Assembly: GCA_902806015.1 (NCBI GenBank)
Contig: CADCUZ010000095.1
Span: 1-32,426, forward strand
From: an uncultured Rubrobacteraceae bacterium
GTDB lineage: Bacteria; Actinomycetota; Rubrobacteria; Rubrobacterales; Rubrobacteraceae
Direction: 5' to 3'
DNA length: 32,426 bases
The position numbers and the translations under genes were made by a program. Below are positions 31,947 to 32,426 of this stretch, piece after piece (position 1 is the first letter of the stretch; every line of letters begins with the position of its first letter). A model generated the notes under the pieces. It had not been told where the DNA came from, did no database searches, and worked only from the letters and a program-made list of their open reading frames with translations.

Positions 31947-31983
31947 AGGTTGCCGCCCCGAGGGCGTAACGTGTTCTGGGGCT

Positions 31984-32082
31984 TTACAGGCTAACGACGC
32001 CCAGGGCCATCAGGACCAAGACCACCAACAGCGAGACCAGAGTCAGGACCCCCCAGATGAGCGTAACCTTATTGCTGCGCAC
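31984..32082 (-). CDS. Small single-helix membrane protein
   Basis: 32 aa from GTG 32082: a basic MRSNKV start, then one membrane helix (LIWGVLTLVSLLVVLVLMALG). A GAGGGGGG ribosome site lies 8 bases upstream and CATAAT, a fair -10 box, further up near 32115. It lies 5' of the ltrA remnant on the same strand. Not recognised. The ~230 bases between it and the tRNA fragment hold nothing I can support. Confidence 0.5.
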   Translation of the reverse strand: MRSNKVTLIWGVLTLVSLLVVLVLMALGVVSL

Positions 32083-32309
32083 GGCAGACCCCCCTCGTTC
32101 AGAATGTCCTATTATGAGGCTTGCCCGCCGAATACTACCGAAACGGAAGAGGCCGGGAACCACGGGCCTGGGGCCCGGTCCGCCTGGAGGTACGGCCGAG
32201 CCCACGGACCGGAGACATCGCCGGAGCACACCGGCAGATCGCCCCGCACACCGGTCCGACCTTTATGCTCGCTTCGACGTTTACCCTGCAAAAAGGCTCG
32301 TCTTTCCAG

Positions 32310-32349
32310 TAGGGGCGGTGGGATTCGAACCCACACCGTGAGGATTTTA
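32310..32349 (-). other. 3' fragment of a tRNA gene, probable attachment site
   Basis: On the - strand: T-stem GTGGG, loop TTCGAAT, stem CCCAC, then CGCCCCT and discriminator A, without encoded CCA. Upstream a TAAAATCC stretch resembles part of a tRNA-Leu(UAA) anticodon arm. No 5' acceptor strand AGGGGCG, D-arm or proper anticodon stem follows before the window ends. Beyond it the DNA falls to about 40% GC. A 3' tRNA piece against foreign-looking DNA is what site-specific integration into a tRNA gene leaves at one end. Confidence 0.6.
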
Positions 32350-32426
32350 GGTCCTGTTTATGTTGTATATCATCGTTCTTGTCCGTTCAACAAAACGCTT
32401 AGGTAAGCTAAAAAGTCGCACAGTAA

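Noticed and set aside
32310..32426. A complete tRNA, a tRNA-Leu with a group I intron, or tmRNA
   Set aside because: No 5' acceptor strand, D-arm or intron end is found, and the base after the anticodon-like sequence does not fit a known splice site.
1..32426. CRISPR arrays, rRNA genes, insertion sequences
   Set aside because: No regularly spaced repeats, no rRNA-like stretches and no transposase frames were found on either strand.

Overview
This is a GC-rich bacterial window. Its genes are densely packed, with many GTG starts and stop/start overlaps of the GTGA, ATGA and TAATG type. It carries the full actinobacterial coenzyme F420 gene set (cofH/fbiC, cofC, cofD, cofE), several F420-type oxidoreductases, and start codons lying 6-7 nt behind -10 boxes. 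Together these point to an actinobacterium. A Rubrobacter-like lineage is my best guess, but no rRNA or other marker is present to prove it.

Layout. (1) 1-1072: 3' part of FO synthase (CofH domain), + strand. (2) 1341-3436, - strand: a two-gene operon of a luciferase-like F420 oxidoreductase and a fusion of an F420-binding split barrel with an FbiB-type nitroreductase. (3) 3747-10529, - strand: an assimilatory sulfate-reduction operon, transcribed cysH - sulfite reductase - FrhB-like F420 dehydrogenase - small unknown protein - sat - cysC - tauE. It has a consensus promoter and a probably leaderless short upstream ORF ending in Cys codons. (4) 10557-12015: an MFS exporter behind a possible leader peptide and strong hairpin. 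(5) 12058-14971, - strand: Nudix hydrolase - cofD - cofC - cofE, every junction overlapping. (6) 15106-19008, + strand: octanoyl/lipoyl transferase-like protein, MarC, alpha/beta hydrolase, flavin reductase, methyltransferase. (7) 19092-22989: ribokinase with a decayed rbsD, two poorly known small genes, and a decayed PASTA Ser/Thr kinase. (8) 23030-30401: quinone oxidoreductase, second LLM oxidoreductase, zinc alcohol dehydrogenase, two SDR epimerases, CBS/ACT protein, MetE-like methyltransferase. (9) 30449-32426: small ORFs, a frameshifted ltrA, a small membrane protein, then a 3' tRNA fragment followed by AT-richer DNA. The last is probably an attachment site at the edge of an integrated element that continues beyond the window.

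How it fits together. Sat, CysC, CysH and a siroheme sulfite reductase take sulfate to sulfide. The unusual member is a protein with two ferredoxin-type 4Fe-4S sites and an FrhB/FpoF-type F420 domain, overlapping the sulfite reductase gene by one base. The same window encodes most of F420 synthesis. I therefore infer a two-polypeptide F420H2-dependent sulfite reductase, the bacterial split counterpart of the fused archaeal Fsr. CofE here lacks the C-terminal nitroreductase that FbiB uses to reduce dehydro-F420; that domain sits instead on the 1341-2405 fusion, which is the likely missing reductase. The upstream ORF of cysH looks like a cysteine-sensing attenuator of the kind reported in mycobacteria. 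All of this rests on reading motifs and context; no database search was possible.
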